Source of the DNA: Maricaulis sp.
Lineage (GTDB): Bacteria > Pseudomonadota > Alphaproteobacteria > Caulobacterales > Maricaulaceae
Direction: 5' to 3'
DNA length: 64,000 nucleotides
Assembly (NCBI RefSeq): GCF_017642925.1
Contig: NZ_JAEPOL010000007.1
Location: 1-64,000 of the forward strand
The translations under genes were made by a program, and so were the position numbers. Each line of letters opens with the position of its first letter. Position 1 is the first letter of the stretch. Below, in pieces: positions 44,675 through 53,592 of the stretch. The notes beneath the pieces were generated by a model that did no database searches, was not told the DNA's origin, and saw only the letters and a program-made list of their open reading frames with translations.

Positions 44675-45772
44675 ATGACCGGCACGCTTTTCAAGACACC
44701 CCTTCACGCGCTCCATGTCGAGCTGGGCGGCAAGATGGTGCCGTTCGCCGGCTATGACATGCCCGTCCAGTATCCGCTGGGGATCATGGGCGAGCACAAG
44801 CACACGCGCGAAAAGGCCGGCCTGTTCGACGTCTCTCATATGGGCCAGGCCCGCTACATCGGCGATGAAGCGGCGCTGGAAGCACTGCTGACGGCGGACC
44901 TGTCGGCGATCAGCGCCGGCGAACAGAAATACACCCTGCTGCTGAACGAGACCGGCGGTATCCGCGACGACCTGATGGTGTCGCGTCCGGACGGGGAGGG
45001 GATTTTCCTCGTCGTGAACGCAGCCACCAAGGACAATGATTTCGCGCTCATCGAGAACGCGACGAAGGGCAAGGGTACGCTGACCCGCATCGAGGACCGC
45101 GCGCTGCTGGCGCTGCAGGGCCCGGCGGCGAAGGATGTGATGAAACGCCTGTGCCCGGACGCCTGCGAGATGGTGTTCATGCAATGCGGTGCCTTCACGC
45201 TGGACGGCACGCACGTGCTGATCTCCCGGTCCGGCTATACCGGCGAGGACGGGTTCGAGATCTCCATTCCCGAAGACGATGCGGAACGGATCGCCCGCCT
45301 GCTGCTCGACCAGCCGGAAGTCGAGGCGATCGGTCTGGGCGCGCGCGACTCGCTGCGTCTGGAAGCCGGGCTTTGCCTCTATGGCCATGACATGGACGAG
45401 ACGCGGACGCCGGTCGAAGCCTCACTGATCTGGGCCCTGTCGAAGACACGGCGCGAGCGCGGGGATTTCCCGGGCGCCGACGTGATCGCGGCGCAGATCG
45501 ATGCGAAGACCTGCCAGAAGCGGATCGGCCTCACCCTGTCCGGCGCCCCGGCGCGCGAGGGTGCCGAGATTGCGTCCAAGGACGGCACCGTGATCGGCAT
45601 CGTCACGTCGGGCGGCTTCGGCCCGACCGTGAACGGTCCGGTCGCCATGGGCTATATCGACCGCGACTTCATGCAGCCCGGCACCGAGGTCGACATCCTC
45701 GTGCGCGGCAAGCCGCGGGCTGCGAAAGTGGTGAAAATGCCGTTCGTGACGGCGAATTTCTATCGGGGCTGA
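44675..45772 (+). CDS. gcvT: Glycine cleavage system aminomethyltransferase (T-protein)
   Basis: Transfers the methylene group from lipoyl-bound glycine intermediate to tetrahydrofolate. The 365 aa protein has [53 protein letters not shown] and [13 protein letters not shown], all family signatures. The ATG at 44675 follows AAGGA by eight bases. It is the first gene of the glycine-controlled operon gcvT-gcvH-(membrane protein)-gcvPA-gcvPB. Confidence 0.97.
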   Translation: MTGTLFKTPLHALHVELGGKMVPFAGYDMPVQYPLGIMGEHKHTREKAGLFDVSHMGQARYIGDEAALEALLTADLSAISAGEQKYTLLLNETGGIRDDLMVSRPDGEGIFLVVNAATKDNDFALIENATKGKGTLTRIEDRALLALQGPAAKDVMKRLCPDACEMVFMQCGAFTLDGTHVLISRSGYTGEDGFEISIPEDDAERIARLLLDQPEVEAIGLGARDSLRLEAGLCLYGHDMDETRTPVEASLIWALSKTRRERGDFPGADVIAAQIDAKTCQKRIGLTLSGAPAREGAEIASKDGTVIGIVTSGGFGPTVNGPVAMGYIDRDFMQPGTEVDILVRGKPRAAKVVKMPFVTANFYRG

Positions 45773-45846
45773 TGCTTTGGGCCGGGCAACCGGACGGGCA
45801 GCTGCCAGGCGTTATTCAGGCTTTTATTCTGGGGCAGGAGACAATC

Positions 45847-46212
45847 ATGACCACCCGCTATACCGAAGACCATGAGTGGATTTCTCTCGACGGCGACATC
45901 GCCACGATCGGCATCACGGCCTATGCGGCCGGCCAGCTGGGCGACGTGGTTTTCGTGGAACTGCCGGATGTCGGCAAATCCCTGAAGAAGGGCGACGAGT
46001 TTGCCGTCGTCGAATCCGTCAAGGCAGCCTCCGAGGTCTATGCTCCCGTGGATGGCGAGATCGTCGAGATCAATGACGCGCTGGAGAACGAGCCGGCGAA
46101 GGTCAATGAAGACCCGGCTGGCGACGGCTGGTTCGTGAAGATCAAGGTGTCCGACACGTCCCAGCTCGACGGGCTGATGGACGAGGCTGCCTACAAGGAT
46201 CACACGGCCTAG
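45847..46212 (+). CDS. gcvH: Glycine cleavage system lipoyl carrier H-protein
   Basis: Shuttles the aminomethyl group between P-, T- and L-proteins. The 121 aa protein has the lipoylated Lys59 in [19 protein letters not shown] and the usual N-terminal [13 protein letters not shown]. An ATG at 45847 gives normal length. An upstream in-frame start would add 25 unrelated residues. There is a 74 bp gap after gcvT. Confidence 0.97.
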   Translation: MTTRYTEDHEWISLDGDIATIGITAYAAGQLGDVVFVELPDVGKSLKKGDEFAVVESVKAASEVYAPVDGEIVEINDALENEPAKVNEDPAGDGWFVKIKVSDTSQLDGLMDEAAYKDHTA

Positions 46213-46221
46213 GAGGCCTTG

Positions 46222-46641
46222 ATGGCGCAGACACCCAGGCAGAGAATTCTGGCCATTGCGAGCATGCTCGCGCTTGCGGCGGTGCTTGGCAAGAACGGGC
46301 TCGAGCCAGATGCAAGCCGGTGGACGATCTTCTTCTCAGGCATGATGTCTGGAGGTGCGCTGGCGCATGCCGGGCTGGCCGTCGCGGCGATTTTCTCCTC
46401 TGATCGCGGCGGGGAGATCGCGTCGGCATTGTTGCGCCTGGAACAGAAGGTGCTGCCCTTTGTTCTGGGCGGCATCGCTGTGGGCACGGTGCTGCTGCTC
46501 GGGTTCTGGTCGCTTCGGGCCGGCTGGACGGGCTGGCTGTTGTTCGGCGCTATTCTGATCCTCGTCTGTACGACTGTTTTTGGACTGGGCGGCCACCGGC
46601 CCCTGATCAACTGGTTCCACGCTGTTCGCAGGAAAACCTGA
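46222..46641 (+). CDS. Small membrane protein inside the gcv operon
   Basis: The 139 aa protein has three to four membrane segments (residues ~8-25, ~35-57, ~77-97 and ~103-122) and no recognised domain. AGGAGG lies five bases before the ATG, an excellent ribosome site. Its stop TGA overlaps the gcvPA start by one base, so it is translated with the operon. A glycine-related transport or assembly role is only a guess from position. Confidence 0.8.
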   Translation: MAQTPRQRILAIASMLALAAVLGKNGLEPDASRWTIFFSGMMSGGALAHAGLAVAAIFSSDRGGEIASALLRLEQKVLPFVLGGIAVGTVLLLGFWSLRAGWTGWLLFGAILILVCTTVFGLGGHRPLINWFHAVRRKT

Positions 46642-47984
46642 TGCGTTACCTCCCCCATACCGATACCGATCGAAAGGCGATGCTCGAGGCCATCGGCGTC
46701 GCTTCCATCGACGATCTGTTCCAGGACGTGCCCGAAGCGGCGCGGCTGGACGGGCTGATCGACCTGCCGACCCGGCAGGGCGAGCTGCAGGTCGAACGGG
46801 CGCTCAGCGCCATGGCATCGAAGAATATATCGGCCGGTCAGGCGCCCTTCTTTGTGGGGGGCGGCGCCTACAAGCACCATATTCCGGCGACCGTGGATCA
46901 CCTGATCCAGCGCTCCGAATTCCTGACGGCCTATACGCCGTACCAGCCGGAGATCTCCCAGGGCACGCTGCAGACCCTGTTTGAATTCCAGACCCAGGTT
47001 GCACTCCTGACCGGCATGGATGTGGCCAATGCCTCCATGTATGATGGCTCCACGGCCTGTGCCGAGGCGGTGATGATGGCCGCCCGCGTGACCCGCCGGA
47101 ACAAGGCCGTGATGGCTGGCGGCGTGCACCCGCACTATGTCGAAGCGTCCAAAACGCTGGCGAAATACTCCGACGTGAAGATCTCGGTCACCGATCCGGA
47201 CGTCGCCGACCTGTCCGCCGTGATGGCAGCCATCGATGAGGAGACCGCCTGCGTCGTCGTCCAGACGCCGGACGTGTTCGGTCGCCTGCACGATCTGCGG
47301 GCCCTGTCCGAAGCCGCCCACGAAAAGGGTGCGCTGGTGATCGCCGCCTTCACCGAATGCGTCTCGCTGGGTCTCGTCGAGAGCCCGGGCGCCATGGGTG
47401 CCGACATCGCCGTGGGCGAGGGCCAGTCGATCGGTGTCGGCCTGAATTTCGGCGGACCCTATGTCGGCCTGTTCGCCTGCAAGGACGATCGCCGCTTCAT
47501 CCGTCAGATGCCGGGCCGCCTGGCCGGCGAGACGGTCGATGCCGATGGCCGCCGCGGCTATGTGCTCACCCTGTCGACGCGCGAACAGCATATCCGCCGC
47601 GACAAGGCGACGTCGAACATCTGCACCAATTCCGGCCTGTGCTCGCTGGCCTGGACGATCCACATGACCCTGCTGGGCGAGCGTGGCATCACCCGCCTGG
47701 CCCGTCTCAATCATGAGATGGCCTGCGCCCTGGCCGACCGCCTCTCGGCGATCGAGGGTGTGGAACTGGTCACCGACACTTTCTTCAACGAATTCACCCT
47801 GCGCCTGCCCAGGCCGGCAGCACAGGTAGTCGACGATCTGGCCAGGATCGGCGTGCTCGGCGGCGTTCCCGCCAGCCGGCTCTATCCCGGCAAGTTCGAG
47901 GACCTGCTGATCGTGGCGGCTACGGAAACCAATACGGATGGCGATCTCGTCGCCTTCGAAAAAGCGCTGCGCGGAGTACTGTAA
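46641..47984 (+). CDS. gcvPA: Glycine dehydrogenase (decarboxylating) subunit 1
   Basis: One half of the split P-protein. The 447 aa chain starts [19 protein letters not shown] and holds [39 protein letters not shown] and [15 protein letters not shown]. It pairs with subunit 2, which bears the PLP lysine. It overlaps the upstream membrane-protein gene by one base and precedes gcvPB by one base. Confidence 0.97.
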   Translation: MRYLPHTDTDRKAMLEAIGVASIDDLFQDVPEAARLDGLIDLPTRQGELQVERALSAMASKNISAGQAPFFVGGGAYKHHIPATVDHLIQRSEFLTAYTPYQPEISQGTLQTLFEFQTQVALLTGMDVANASMYDGSTACAEAVMMAARVTRRNKAVMAGGVHPHYVEASKTLAKYSDVKISVTDPDVADLSAVMAAIDEETACVVVQTPDVFGRLHDLRALSEAAHEKGALVIAAFTECVSLGLVESPGAMGADIAVGEGQSIGVGLNFGGPYVGLFACKDDRRFIRQMPGRLAGETVDADGRRGYVLTLSTREQHIRRDKATSNICTNSGLCSLAWTIHMTLLGERGITRLARLNHEMACALADRLSAIEGVELVTDTFFNEFTLRLPRPAAQVVDDLARIGVLGGVPASRLYPGKFEDLLIVAATETNTDGDLVAFEKALRGVL

Positions 47985-47985
47985 G

Positions 47986-49557
47986 ATGGGCATGAACACG
48001 CAAGGCCGTCCCACCCGCATGGCCGAGAACATCCAGACCGGTGGCTATGCCGACACGGTCTCGGGCAGCCGCGGTCTCGATCAGGCCGAACCGCTGATCT
48101 TCGAGCGCGGCAATCTGGAGCATTGCGGCGTCGACCTGCCGGAGCCCCGGGGTACCGCATCCCGTCTGGGCGGTCTGGAACGCCAGGGCCAGATCGGCCT
48201 GCCGGGCCTCGCCGAGCCGGAAACCATGCGCCACTATGTGCGCCTGTCGCGGAAGAATTACGCCATCGATCTGGGCCTCTACCCGCTCGGCTCGTGCACG
48301 ATGAAGCACAATCCGCGGCTCAACGAGAAGATCGCCCGCCTGCCGGGCTTCGCCGATGTGCACCCGCTGCAGCCGGCCTCGACGGTGCAGGGCGCCTATG
48401 AGCTGATGGGCGAACTGGCCCACTGGCTGATGACGCTGACGAACATGCCGGCCGTGGCACTGTCGCCCAAGGCCGGCGCCCATGGCGAGTTCTGCGGTAT
48501 GATGGCGATCCGGGCCAAGCTGGATGCCGACGGGCAGACCCATCGCCGCCGCGTACTGGTGCCGGAAAGTGCCCACGGCACCAATCCGGCAACAGCCGTG
48601 CAATGCGGTTTCGTGTGCGACGAAATCCCCGCCGACAAGACCGGCCGGGTCGACATGGAGGCCTTCAAGGCCAAGCTGGGCGACGATGTCGCCGGCATCA
48701 TGCTGACCAACCCCAATACCTGCGGCCTGTTCGAGCGGGATATCCGCGAGATCGCCGACCTGATCCACGCGGCAGGTGGCTATTTCTACTGCGACGGGGC
48801 GAATTTCAACGCCATTGTCGGCCGGGTGCGCCCGGGCGATCTCGGCGTCGATGCGATGCACATCAACCTGCACAAGACCTTCTCCACACCGCACGGCGGT
48901 GGCGGTCCCGGTTCGGGCCCGACCGTGCTGTCGGACGCGCTCGCGGCTTTCGCGCCGGTGCCCTACGTCGTCAAGGACGGTGAGACCTGGAAAATGGTCG
49001 AGCACGCTGCCGAAGCCGAGGGCGAGCCCTTCGGCCGGATGGCGGCTTTCCACGGCCAGATGGGCATGTTCACCCGCGCGCTCACCTACATGATGAGCCA
49101 TGGCTCTGACGGTCTGAAGCGCGTTGCCGAGGATGCGGTGCTCAACGCCAACTACATCCTCGCCCGGCTTAAACATGTGATGACGCCGGCCTTCGAGGGC
49201 AGCTGCATGCACGAAGCCCTGTTCGACGACCGCTTCCTCAAGGATACGGGCGTCTCCACGCTCGACTTCGCCAAGGCGATGATCGACGAGGGCTATCACC
49301 CGATGACCATGTATTTCCCGCTGGTCGTCCATGGTGCGATGCTGATCGAGCCGACCGAGACCGAATCGAAGGGCGGGCTCGACCGTTTCGTCGACGTGCT
49401 TGAGGCGCTGGCTATGGCCGCGAAGTCGGGCGAGAGCGAGCGCTTCCTGGCGGCTCCGGTTCACGCCCCGACCAAGCGTCTGGACGAGACCCGTGCGGCC
49501 CGCCAGCCGGTGCTGCGCTGGGCGCCGGACAGCGGCGAGGCCGCAGCCGCGGAGTAG
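47986..49557 (+). CDS. gcvPB: Glycine dehydrogenase (decarboxylating) subunit 2
   Basis: PLP-binding half of the split P-protein, which decarboxylates glycine and loads the H-protein. The 523 aa chain has the PLP lysine K297 in NLHKTFSTPHGGGGPGSGP and LGLYPLGSCTMKHNP-like residues (IDLGLYPLGSCTMKHNPR). The ATG at 47986 follows GGAG. The start at 47938 would overlap gcvPA and lacks homology. A terminator follows. Confidence 0.97.
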   Translation: MGMNTQGRPTRMAENIQTGGYADTVSGSRGLDQAEPLIFERGNLEHCGVDLPEPRGTASRLGGLERQGQIGLPGLAEPETMRHYVRLSRKNYAIDLGLYPLGSCTMKHNPRLNEKIARLPGFADVHPLQPASTVQGAYELMGELAHWLMTLTNMPAVALSPKAGAHGEFCGMMAIRAKLDADGQTHRRRVLVPESAHGTNPATAVQCGFVCDEIPADKTGRVDMEAFKAKLGDDVAGIMLTNPNTCGLFERDIREIADLIHAAGGYFYCDGANFNAIVGRVRPGDLGVDAMHINLHKTFSTPHGGGGPGSGPTVLSDALAAFAPVPYVVKDGETWKMVEHAAEAEGEPFGRMAAFHGQMGMFTRALTYMMSHGSDGLKRVAEDAVLNANYILARLKHVMTPAFEGSCMHEALFDDRFLKDTGVSTLDFAKAMIDEGYHPMTMYFPLVVHGAMLIEPTETESKGGLDRFVDVLEALAMAAKSGESERFLAAPVHAPTKRLDETRAARQPVLRWAPDSGEAAAAE

Positions 49558-49620
49558 TCCTGCCCCGTGGCAGAATGTCGCGGCCCTTCCCCGGTGGGGG
49601 CTGACACTGAAAAAACACGG

Positions 49621-49660
49621 ACGCCCCCGCTGACATCCGGCGGGGGCGTTACTATTTTAT
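49621..49660 (+). terminator. Terminator of the gcv operon
   Basis: ACGCCCCCGC (49621-49630) pairs with GCGGGGGCGT (49640-49649), a ten-base stem, followed by TACTATTTTAT. It is 64 bp after gcvPB. Confidence 0.85.
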
Positions 49661-49916
49661 GCCTGCAGTTTCGTTCCAGACGGGCCCGCCCGTGAGTGTG
49701 CGCTGCAACACGCGGCAAGATACCAAGCCGCCAAGGAAATGCCGCCCCGGCGTGAGAACCGGTGCGCAGATGCAACAACCCGCTGCAGACTCCGGGCCGC
49801 TGCCTGAATTTCGGCTTTTTTGTCTCGCATTGGGGTCATGTTTACGCGTTTAGTGTTGTCTGTCCCGATGGGTGCCTCTCCCTCACGCGGCACCCCAGAA
49901 CGGGACGGGTTGGAAG
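49661..49916. other. Non-coding gap after the gcv operon
   Basis: No gene or recognised RNA is seen in this stretch. It should hold the promoter for the small membrane-protein gene. The region near 49835-49860 (GTTTACGCGTTTAGTGTTGTC) is the most AT-rich part and is the best place for it. Confidence 0.4.
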
Positions 49917-50222
49917 ATGGTCACGGCGATGAATGAATCCCTCAATGGATGGGCCCAGCGGAATGCCTTCGGTGCGATTGTCGTGCTGATCATCCGCACT
50001 GTCTGCGTCGCCGTCGGGCTGGCGCTGATCGCGCTCGCCGTGCCGATCGGCTTCCTGACGCCCTTCATCCCGATCGGTCTGCCGATGGGTCTGCTCGGCC
50101 TGGTGCTGGTGGCGGCCGCGTCGAAGACGCTGCACACCTATATCACCAACACGCTGCGCCGCTTCCCCTGGGTGTGGAAACGCGTCCGCTTCGCCTTCGG
50201 CGAGAAGGAACCGGCAGAATAG
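49917..50222 (+). CDS. Small two-helix membrane protein of unknown function
   Basis: The 101 aa protein has two membrane segments (residues ~19-45 and ~50-66, rich in Leu, Val, Ile) and a short basic tail (TLRRFPWVWKRVRFAFGEKEPAE). Its segment PIGFLTPFIPIGLPMGLLGLVL is a likely helix hairpin. The ATG at 49917 has GGG seven bases upstream; another ATG at 49929 is possible. It converges with hipA, 12 bp away. Function unknown. Confidence 0.75.
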   Translation: MVTAMNESLNGWAQRNAFGAIVVLIIRTVCVAVGLALIALAVPIGFLTPFIPIGLPMGLLGLVLVAAASKTLHTYITNTLRRFPWVWKRVRFAFGEKEPAE

Positions 50223-50234
50223 ATCTGCCGCCCC

Positions 50235-51536
50235 TCATTCGAATTCCAGTCTGAAACCATTGTGCGCCCGGCGTGAGAGATCGCGCGGGACCCCGGCCTC
50301 GTCGGAATACTCGTCCCAGCGCGCAGCGGCCTGCAGGATATCGTCCAGCATGCCGCGCAGCTGTGCCGGTTTGAGGTCGGCATAGCGGCCGAACTCGACG
50401 AGATCTGCGAGCGTGAAACCGTCGGTCTTTCCCGCGAGCGACATCTGGTGCTCTGACGTCCAGGGTCCGCCGGGATTATAGGCGTAGACGACGTCGAAGG
50501 CCGGTGCGAGCGACCAGTTGCCACCCTTGTCCATCAGGAAGGCGATATTCTTCACATGGTCGTCCTGATTGCGGATGACGATGTTGAGGAGGGCCCGGCG
50601 CACCATCTGCTCCATCGCCGCGCGGCCCAGTCCCAGAAGGCGCAGGGTTTCGATGGCCTGCTCATAGGCATAGGCACGCGGCTGGTTGTAGTCGAAATGG
50701 CGCATCGCCCCCAGCGACTGCATGTGCAGCTTGCCGCCGCCGGGTGTGCGATCGAAGCGCCGTGTCATGAAGTGGGCGCGGCCGCCCTCCTCGTGCAGCC
50801 GGCATTCGCTCATTTCGATCCCGGCATCCACGGCCAGACGATAGCAGGCGTATTCCAGCCGGCCATAGCCTTGCGGATCGGCGATCTCCTTGTCGGCATT
50901 GCCGCTGACCCCGTCGAACTTCAACAGCCAGTGTTCAAATCCGTCCGGCAGGTCGAGCTGGCCCGAGCGGAACGCCCCGCTATCCCGGTTCCAGGCGAGC
51001 ACGGCCTTGGCACGCGCGCCACCGGCCGAGGTGCCGACGCGCAGGATGTCCTCCATCACCCGGTGATCGTCTGTCCCGGTGAGCCGGCCTTTAACCTCCA
51101 GGCGGCTGGAGGTCATCCGGTCGGCCAGTTCGACGAGTGCGTCGATTTCCAGCGGCCGGCCGCGGCCGGACGGAGCGCTGCTGGATGGCTCGAACTCCAG
51201 CGCACCCATGCCGCGGCGGCCGGTATAGCAAAGCCGCTCAACCGGATCGAAATCCCCCGGTGCGCGGCCCTGTTCAGCGAGCCAGCGATCGATCAGCAGA
51301 TTGCCGAACTTGTCCGGCAGACTGTCGGCCAGCAGGCCGGGAAGGCCCTTGAAGGTGTCACGGGGCAGGGCGGGGAATTCGAACACGCCCGTGCGCAGCG
51401 GCATGGTCAGTGGCGCGACTTCGATCCCCGAACGGGTAAAGGCGGGGACGTATTCGAACGTACCGATCTGCCGCCGGTCGTCCCACAGCACGGCGCCGAT
51501 CCGGCGGCCCCACAGGATCACGTCGGCGCGCGTCAT
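50235..51536 (-). CDS. hipA: HipA-family serine/threonine kinase toxin
   Basis: The 433 aa protein has the HipA layout: an N-terminal domain (~1-120) with GVFEFPALPRDTFKGLPGLLADSLPD-type sequence, the phosphate loop VGTSAGGARAKAVLAWN (~167-183), Lys206 in HWLLKFDG, the catalytic loop NQDDHVKN (N323, D325, H327, N330) and the second metal Asp in APAFDVVYAYN (D348). In E. coli the HipA kinase phosphorylates glutamyl-tRNA synthetase; the target here is unknown. Its start overlaps the hipB stop (ATGA). Confidence 0.93.
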   Translation of the reverse strand: MTRADVILWGRRIGAVLWDDRRQIGTFEYVPAFTRSGIEVAPLTMPLRTGVFEFPALPRDTFKGLPGLLADSLPDKFGNLLIDRWLAEQGRAPGDFDPVERLCYTGRRGMGALEFEPSSSAPSGRGRPLEIDALVELADRMTSSRLEVKGRLTGTDDHRVMEDILRVGTSAGGARAKAVLAWNRDSGAFRSGQLDLPDGFEHWLLKFDGVSGNADKEIADPQGYGRLEYACYRLAVDAGIEMSECRLHEEGGRAHFMTRRFDRTPGGGKLHMQSLGAMRHFDYNQPRAYAYEQAIETLRLLGLGRAAMEQMVRRALLNIVIRNQDDHVKNIAFLMDKGGNWSLAPAFDVVYAYNPGGPWTSEHQMSLAGKTDGFTLADLVEFGRYADLKPAQLRGMLDDILQAAARWDEYSDEAGVPRDLSRRAHNGFRLEFE

Positions 51537-51895
51537 GTCTCGTCAGTCTCGTCGCCCCAGGTCCAGGGCGTATCGGGTTCTTCGGCGCGGTGCCGCACCC
51601 GCTGCCGCGGCGCCTGTGCCGTGCTTCTCGTGTCGAGCGGGCTCACTGTGGCGTCGGGGATGATATCCAGCAGGCGGTGGTCGAGATCGAGGGCGCGGAG
51701 CAGGCGGGCAAACGTATCCAGCGTGCCGTTCCCGTCGGCCTCCAGCCGGCGGAGGGTGCGCGCGGAAATGCCGGCTCTGTCGGCAAGCTCTTCCTGCTTC
51801 AGCTGCCGTGATATCCGGTAGGCTTCCATTCTGAGGCCCAATTGCCCCAGCAGGCTGGAGATCGGGCCCGTGTCAGTCTCGTCCAGAACGGACAT
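51533..51895 (-). CDS. hipB: HipB-family antitoxin, HTH regulator
   Basis: The 120 aa protein has an XRE-type helix-turn-helix, LGLRMEAYRISRQLKQEELADRAGISARTLRRLE (residues ~18-52), shown as QLKQEELADRAGISARTLRR. The C-terminal 45 residues are disordered in appearance and end TPWTWGDETDET; in E. coli HipB a C-terminal Trp inserts into HipA, so the two Trp here may do likewise. The ribosome site AGAGGA lies in operator 1. Four palindromes upstream are likely its binding sites. Confidence 0.9.
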   Translation of the reverse strand: MSVLDETDTGPISSLLGQLGLRMEAYRISRQLKQEELADRAGISARTLRRLEADGNGTLDTFARLLRALDLDHRLLDIIPDATVSPLDTRSTAQAPRQRVRHRAEEPDTPWTWGDETDET

Positions 51896-52020
51896 AATTG
51901 TCCTCTAATCGCCGATTGAAACGATAAACGGACAAATATGTCCTTTTACTCGAGATGTCAATAACCGGACAAAAATGTCCGTTGAAGCTGCTTGACAGCG
52001 ATAACGGGACAAATTTGTCC
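51890..52020 (-). promoter_or_regulatory. hipBA control region: four palindromic operators and promoter
   Basis: Four 14 bp palindromes share GGACA-N4-TGTCC: GGACATAATTGTCC (51890-51903, over the start codon), GGACAAATATGTCC (51930-51943), GGACAAAAATGTCC (51967-51980) and GGACAAATTTGTCC (52007-52020). Start-to-start spacings are 40, 37 and 40 bp. A promoter on the minus strand reads TTGACA (51956-51961), 17 bp, then TATTTG (51933-51938); operator 2 covers the -10 box. This resembles, but does not copy, the four-operator layout of E. coli hipBA. Confidence 0.85.
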
Positions 52021-52035
52021 GCTTTTATGCGTGGG

Positions 52036-52070
52036 CAAGAAAAAGCCCGCGGGAGACCCGCGGGCTTTGC
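52036..52070 (-). terminator. Terminator of the atp Fo operon
   Basis: AAAGCCCGCGGG-AGA-CCCGCGGGCTTT is a perfect 12 bp stem. On the minus strand it is followed by TTTTTCTTG, a good T tract, 23 bp after the atpF stop. Confidence 0.92.
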
Positions 52071-52092
52071 AATCTCGAAATTCAAAGAGAGC

Positions 52093-52659
52093 CTAGTTCA
52101 GCTGTTCGCCAACGGCCTTGATGTCGGCATCGACGATCTTGTTCAGATCGGTCTTCTTCAGCTTGGTCTTCAGGATTTCCTCGGCCGCGCTGGCCGCCAG
52201 CTCGGCGGCCGCAGCCTTCACCTCGGCAGCGGCGTGAGCCTCGGCCTGGGCAATACGCTGCTCGGCAAGCACCGTGCGGCGCTCCAGGCGCTCGGTCATG
52301 TCCTTGCGCGCTTCCGCCTTCAGCGTCTTCGCTTCGGACTTGGCCTGGGCGATAATGGCCTCGGCCTCGGCCTCGGCTTCGCGCTGCTTGCGCTGATAGG
52401 AGGCCAGCATTTCCTGGGCTTCCTCACGCAGGCGCTTGGCTTCTTCCAGCTCCGACTTGATCGCATCGGCGCGGTCGTCCAGCGTCTTGGCAATCGTCTT
52501 GTGGACGCCGAAATAACCCAGCACCGCGAAGAAGGCGATGAAGGCCAGGAAGGCGTAGAAGGTCGGATCCGACGGCTGGGCCGCGAACCATTCACCCGAG
52601 AACAGGGCCGGGCCGTGGCTGGTAGCACCGTGAGCGGCGTCTTCAGCGAACAGGGTCAT
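52093..52659 (-). CDS. atpF: ATP synthase Fo subunit b
   Basis: Part of the peripheral stalk that holds F1 to Fo. The 188 aa protein has one membrane helix (residues ~33-52, TFYAFLAFIAFFAVLGYFGV) followed by a long Ala/Glu/Lys-rich coiled coil. It is the last gene of the Fo operon; its start is two bases from the stop of the b' gene. The F1 genes are not in the window. Confidence 0.93.
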   Translation of the reverse strand: MTLFAEDAAHGATSHGPALFSGEWFAAQPSDPTFYAFLAFIAFFAVLGYFGVHKTIAKTLDDRADAIKSELEEAKRLREEAQEMLASYQRKQREAEAEAEAIIAQAKSEAKTLKAEARKDMTERLERRTVLAEQRIAQAEAHAAAEVKAAAAELAASAAEEILKTKLKKTDLNKIVDADIKAVGEQLN

Positions 52660-52660
52660 C

Positions 52661-53227
52661 TTATGCCTCCTTCGCCTTGATCAGGCCGTCCACCGTCTTG
52701 CCGGCATCGGCTTCGGTGATTTCGACACCCGCCAGCGCTTCGACAGCGGCCGCCGTGGCGGTCGCCGCGATACCGCGGACTTCGGCGAACGCCTTGTCCT
52801 TGGCCTTGCGGATGGCAGCCTCGGAGGCTTCCTGCTTGGAGGCCAGCTCGGCTTCCACTTCAGCAGTCTCCTTGGCGATCTCGGCATCGAGCGCCTTGCG
52901 CGTATCGGCCGCAATCACGTGCGCCTTGGCACGCGCTTCGGCCAGCGCCTTCTCATAGGCTTCACCCGCGGCTTCGGCATCGGCCTTGGCCTGGGCAGCA
53001 GCATCGAGATCGTCGGCGATACGGTCGCGACGGTCTTCGATCGTCGTCTTGATCTTCGGCAGGATAAAGCGATCAAGCGCGACGTAGAGAATCACGAAGA
53101 AGATCGCCAGCCAGAAGAGCTGGGACGCGAAATAGGTCGGGTCGAACGGCGGGAACACAGCTTCCGCAGCGCCGTGCGCTGCTTCGGCCGCGTGCTGTGC
53201 GACGTCAGAATGCGGTGCATGCGTCAT
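52661..53227 (-). CDS. ATP synthase Fo subunit b'
   Basis: The second peripheral-stalk subunit, typical of photosynthetic bacteria and alphaproteobacteria. The 188 aa protein has an Ala/His-rich N-terminus, one membrane helix (DPTYFASQLFWLAIFFVILYVALD, shown as LFWLAIFFVILYVALD), the RFILPKIKTTIEDRRDRIADDLD junction and a coiled coil to the end. Starts 79 bp after the stop of atpE, with a hairpin between. Confidence 0.93.
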   Translation of the reverse strand: MTHAPHSDVAQHAAEAAHGAAEAVFPPFDPTYFASQLFWLAIFFVILYVALDRFILPKIKTTIEDRRDRIADDLDAAAQAKADAEAAGEAYEKALAEARAKAHVIAADTRKALDAEIAKETAEVEAELASKQEASEAAIRKAKDKAFAEVRGIAATATAAAVEALAGVEITEADAGKTVDGLIKAKEA

Positions 53228-53267
53228 GGGACGCGGGCTCCCTTGGAAAGGTGGAGCGAAAACGGGA

Positions 53268-53294
53268 GCGGCCGGATCCGGATGAGCCGGCCGC
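53268..53294 (-). other. Hairpin between atpE and the b' gene
   Basis: GCGGCCGG (53268-53275) pairs with CCGGCCGC (53287-53294), an eight-base stem with an 11-base loop, just after the atpE stop. It has no T tract. It may protect the atpE message or reduce read-through, helping make more subunit c than b. Confidence 0.5.
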
Positions 53295-53306
53295 CTCCGG
53301 TATGAT

Positions 53307-53531
53307 TTAGGCCACGAACAGCAGGATCAGCGCGACCAGCAGGGAGAAGATGCCCAGCGCTTCCGTCACGGCGAAGCCGAAGATCAGGTTGCCGAACTGC
53401 GACTGAGCCGCAGACGGGTTGCGCATGGCGCCTTGCAGGAAGGAACCAAAGATGTTGCCCACGCCGACAGCAGCACCCAGCATGCCGAGGCAAGCGAGAC
53501 CGGCGCCGATGTATTTGCCCATTTCTTCCAT
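53307..53531 (-). CDS. atpE: ATP synthase Fo subunit c
   Basis: The 74 aa two-helix proteolipid forms the proton-driven rotor ring. Helix 1 holds the [14 protein letters not shown] glycine pattern, and helix 2 holds the proton-carrying E57 in [15 protein letters not shown]. The RNPSA loop contacts F1. The carboxylate is Glu and there are no sodium-binding residues evident, so it is a proton ring. It lies between atpB and the b' gene. Confidence 0.97.
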   Translation of the reverse strand: MEEMGKYIGAGLACLGMLGAAVGVGNIFGSFLQGAMRNPSAAQSQFGNLIFGFAVTEALGIFSLLVALILLFVA

Positions 53532-53592
53532 TTGAAAACTCCTTCGAGGATATGTCTGGCAGTTGGTTGGGTTGGACTGTGACGTCTGCGGT

